Shown here: positions 6,279-6,768 of the stretch, in pieces
Numbering within the stretch: position 1 is the first letter of the stretch
How the letters are laid out: each line of letters starts with the position of its first letter
Assembly: GCA_934477985.1 (NCBI GenBank)
Contig: CAKSOR010000145.1
Span: forward strand, 1-6,768
Source of the DNA: an uncultured Eubacteriales bacterium
GTDB taxonomy: Bacteria; Bacillota; Clostridia; Oscillospirales; CAG-272
Length of the DNA stretch: 6,768 nt
Reading direction: 5' to 3'
The notes under the pieces: generated by a model
The model's input: only the letters and a program-made list of their open reading frames with translations
What the model was told of the DNA's origin: nothing
Database searches by the model: none
Made by a program: the position numbers and the translations under genes

Positions 6279-6307
6279 TTGATTTTTCTGGAAATTTGTG
6301 GTATAAT
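6279..6307 (+). promoter_or_regulatory. Sigma-A promoter with extended -10 for the 79-aa protein
   Basis: TTGATT (6279-6284), a 17-nt spacer and TATAAT (6302-6307) preceded by TGG, an extended -10. The predicted start near 6314 leaves a leader of about 23 nt that is mostly ribosome binding site. Confidence 0.82.
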
Positions 6308-6336
6308 ATTGATACCGAAATGGAAGGAGAGATAAC

Positions 6337-6576
6337 ATGAAACGAGTACAGGCGGCGTGTATATGCCAGACACTGCATTTTATGCTGAAGGAGGACATCG
6401 ACCACAGACTGGCAGCGCGGCAGGTCGAAGAGGAGGTTGCTCAGTATAAGCGTTCGCTTGACGCGACCGGCACGAAGTATCGGATTGTAGAAGAGAGAAA
6501 GCTCGACGATGATTCGTACATAATCGAGATAAAGAAACAGTACTCGACGAGCCCGGTCGGCGGTTATCTGAACTGA
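6337..6576 (+). CDS. Small conserved-looking hypothetical protein (79 aa)
   Basis: ATG 6337 follows GGAAGGAGAG (6322-6331) and its own promoter, so expression is well supported. The protein has no signal peptide or membrane segment. Its N-terminus holds two close cysteines (C8 and C10 in MKRVQAACICQTLHF). The middle is a charged, probably coiled helix (about 17-42, KEDIDHRLAARQVEEEVAQY), then a basic stretch and a strand-like segment (SYIIEIKKQY, about 60-69) and a short end PVGGYLN. An alpha then beta layout is suggested. I associate similar short proteins with Clostridia but know no domain name or function. It is monocistronic, lying between the DUF262-like fragment and a tRNA. Confidence 0.8.
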   Translation: MKRVQAACICQTLHFMLKEDIDHRLAARQVEEEVAQYKRSLDATGTKYRIVEERKLDDDSYIIEIKKQYSTSPVGGYLN

Positions 6577-6580
6577 GCGG

Positions 6581-6601
6581 AAAATTTTCGAAATTTTTTT
6601 T
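6581..6601 (+). terminator. Weak AT-only terminator after the 79-aa gene
   Basis: AAAATTT (6581-6587), loop TCG and AAATTTT (6591-6597) form a 7-bp stem with no G-C pairs, followed by a T-run to 6601. The position, 5 nt after the stop codon, fits a terminator, but the stem is weak. Confidence 0.45.
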
Positions 6602-6621
6602 GAGAAATTTTGCAAACCCCC

Positions 6622-6650
6622 TTGACAAATACGCTCAGATGTGATATAAT
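6622..6650 (+). promoter_or_regulatory. Consensus sigma-A promoter of the tRNA-Pro gene
   Basis: TTGACA (6622-6627), a 17-nt spacer and TATAAT (6645-6650) match the consensus at every position, as expected for a stable-RNA gene. The start site would fall at about 6657. Confidence 0.92.
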
Positions 6651-6690
6651 ATTACTCGTTGATGAGAGCGCACCTCATCAACGGTAATAT
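6649..6690 (+). repeat. Near-perfect 17-bp inverted repeat in the tRNA leader
   Basis: The arms 6649-6655 plus 6657-6666 pair with 6674-6683 plus 6684-6690, with one unpaired T (6656) and a 7-nt loop (6667-6673, AGCGCAC). The inner 10 bp are CGTTGATGAG/CTCATCAACG. The left end overlaps the last two bases of the -10 box, and the inner hairpin begins at the predicted transcription start. It may be an operator, a pre-tRNA leader hairpin, or both. Confidence 0.8.
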
Positions 6691-6692
6691 GT

Positions 6693-6768
6693 CTGGGTGT
6701 GGCGCAGTTGGTAGCGCGCTACCTTGGGGTGGTAGAGGCCGCAAGTTCAAGTCTTGTCACTCAGACCA
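6693..6768 (+). tRNA. tRNA-Pro (anticodon GGG)
   Basis: The gene folds as a full cloverleaf: acceptor CTGGGTG with CACTCAG (one G-T pair), D stem GCGC/GCGC with loop AGTTGGTA, anticodon stem CTACC/GGTAG with loop TTGGGGT, T stem GCAAG/CTTGT with loop TTCAAGT. The discriminator is A and CCA is encoded. Anticodon GGG reads the proline codons CCC and CCU. The C1-G72 pair, A73 discriminator and G37 agree with tRNA-Pro. It ends at the last base of the window, so any downstream tRNA or integration site is not visible. Confidence 0.96.

Noticed and set aside
6129..6335. The 68-codon rightward frame as a functional small gene
   Set aside because: Only its first 18 codons look like protein; the rest reads through the promoter and ribosome site of the next gene, and its own ribosome site is weak.
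6015..6398. Minus-strand open frame (127 codons) across the intergenic region
   Set aside because: It crosses two promoters and includes a SQLSVVNFKL-type peptide that usually comes from translating AT-rich interspersed repeats rather than from a gene.
1..6768. CRISPR array, insertion sequence or transposase, rRNA
   Set aside because: No regularly spaced repeats of CRISPR size, no transposase reading frame with terminal inverted repeats, and no rRNA-like sequence were seen.

Overview
This 6.8 kb window looks like ordinary chromosome of a moderately GC-rich Gram-positive anaerobe, most likely a Clostridia/Oscillospirales-type gut Firmicute. That placement is an inference from the strong AGGAGG-type ribosome binding sites, the consensus sigma-A promoters with 17-nt spacers in AT-rich intergenic gaps, the GC-rich codon choice inside genes, and a small hypothetical protein of a kind I associate with that group. 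No taxonomic marker is present beyond one tRNA.

Left part (1-3550): the window opens in the last 37 codons of a rightward gene that reads like the C-terminus of an MntP-type manganese efflux pump. It ends at a bidirectional terminator shared with a convergent LysR-type regulator (187-1083, minus). A 193-nt gap separates the regulator from a divergent two-gene operon: a CPA2-type cation/proton antiporter with an Asp-Asp ion site (1277-2713) and an MgtC/SapB-family membrane protein (2726-3442), 12 nt apart. The gap holds a clean rightward promoter, a split inverted repeat across it that may be the LysR operator, and an unusual leader with an 11-nt periodic TTTAC repeat and two copies each of CGGAT and ATCCG that could form alternative hairpins. 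The theme is cation homeostasis (Mn, Na/K/H, possibly Mg), probably under the divergent LysR protein.

Middle part (3485-6073): a long bidirectional hairpin terminator separates that operon from a leftward two-gene operon. The first gene (5993 to 5250) encodes a short protein with a degenerate nucleotide-binding N-terminus. The second (5271 to 3568) encodes a full FAD-dependent oxidoreductase with a helical C-terminal extension. They overlap by 22 nt, have a strong promoter at 6045-6073, and probably work as a pair; the substrate is unknown.

Right part (6074-6768): the intergenic region carries what looks like the first 18 codons of a DUF262 (GmrSD-type) gene, cut off just before the family's catalytic motif and bracketed by a 13-bp direct repeat. 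Then come a promoter, a 79-aa conserved-looking hypothetical protein, a weak terminator, a consensus promoter, a nearly perfect 17-bp inverted repeat in the tRNA leader, and a complete tRNA-Pro(GGG) with encoded CCA that ends exactly at the window edge.
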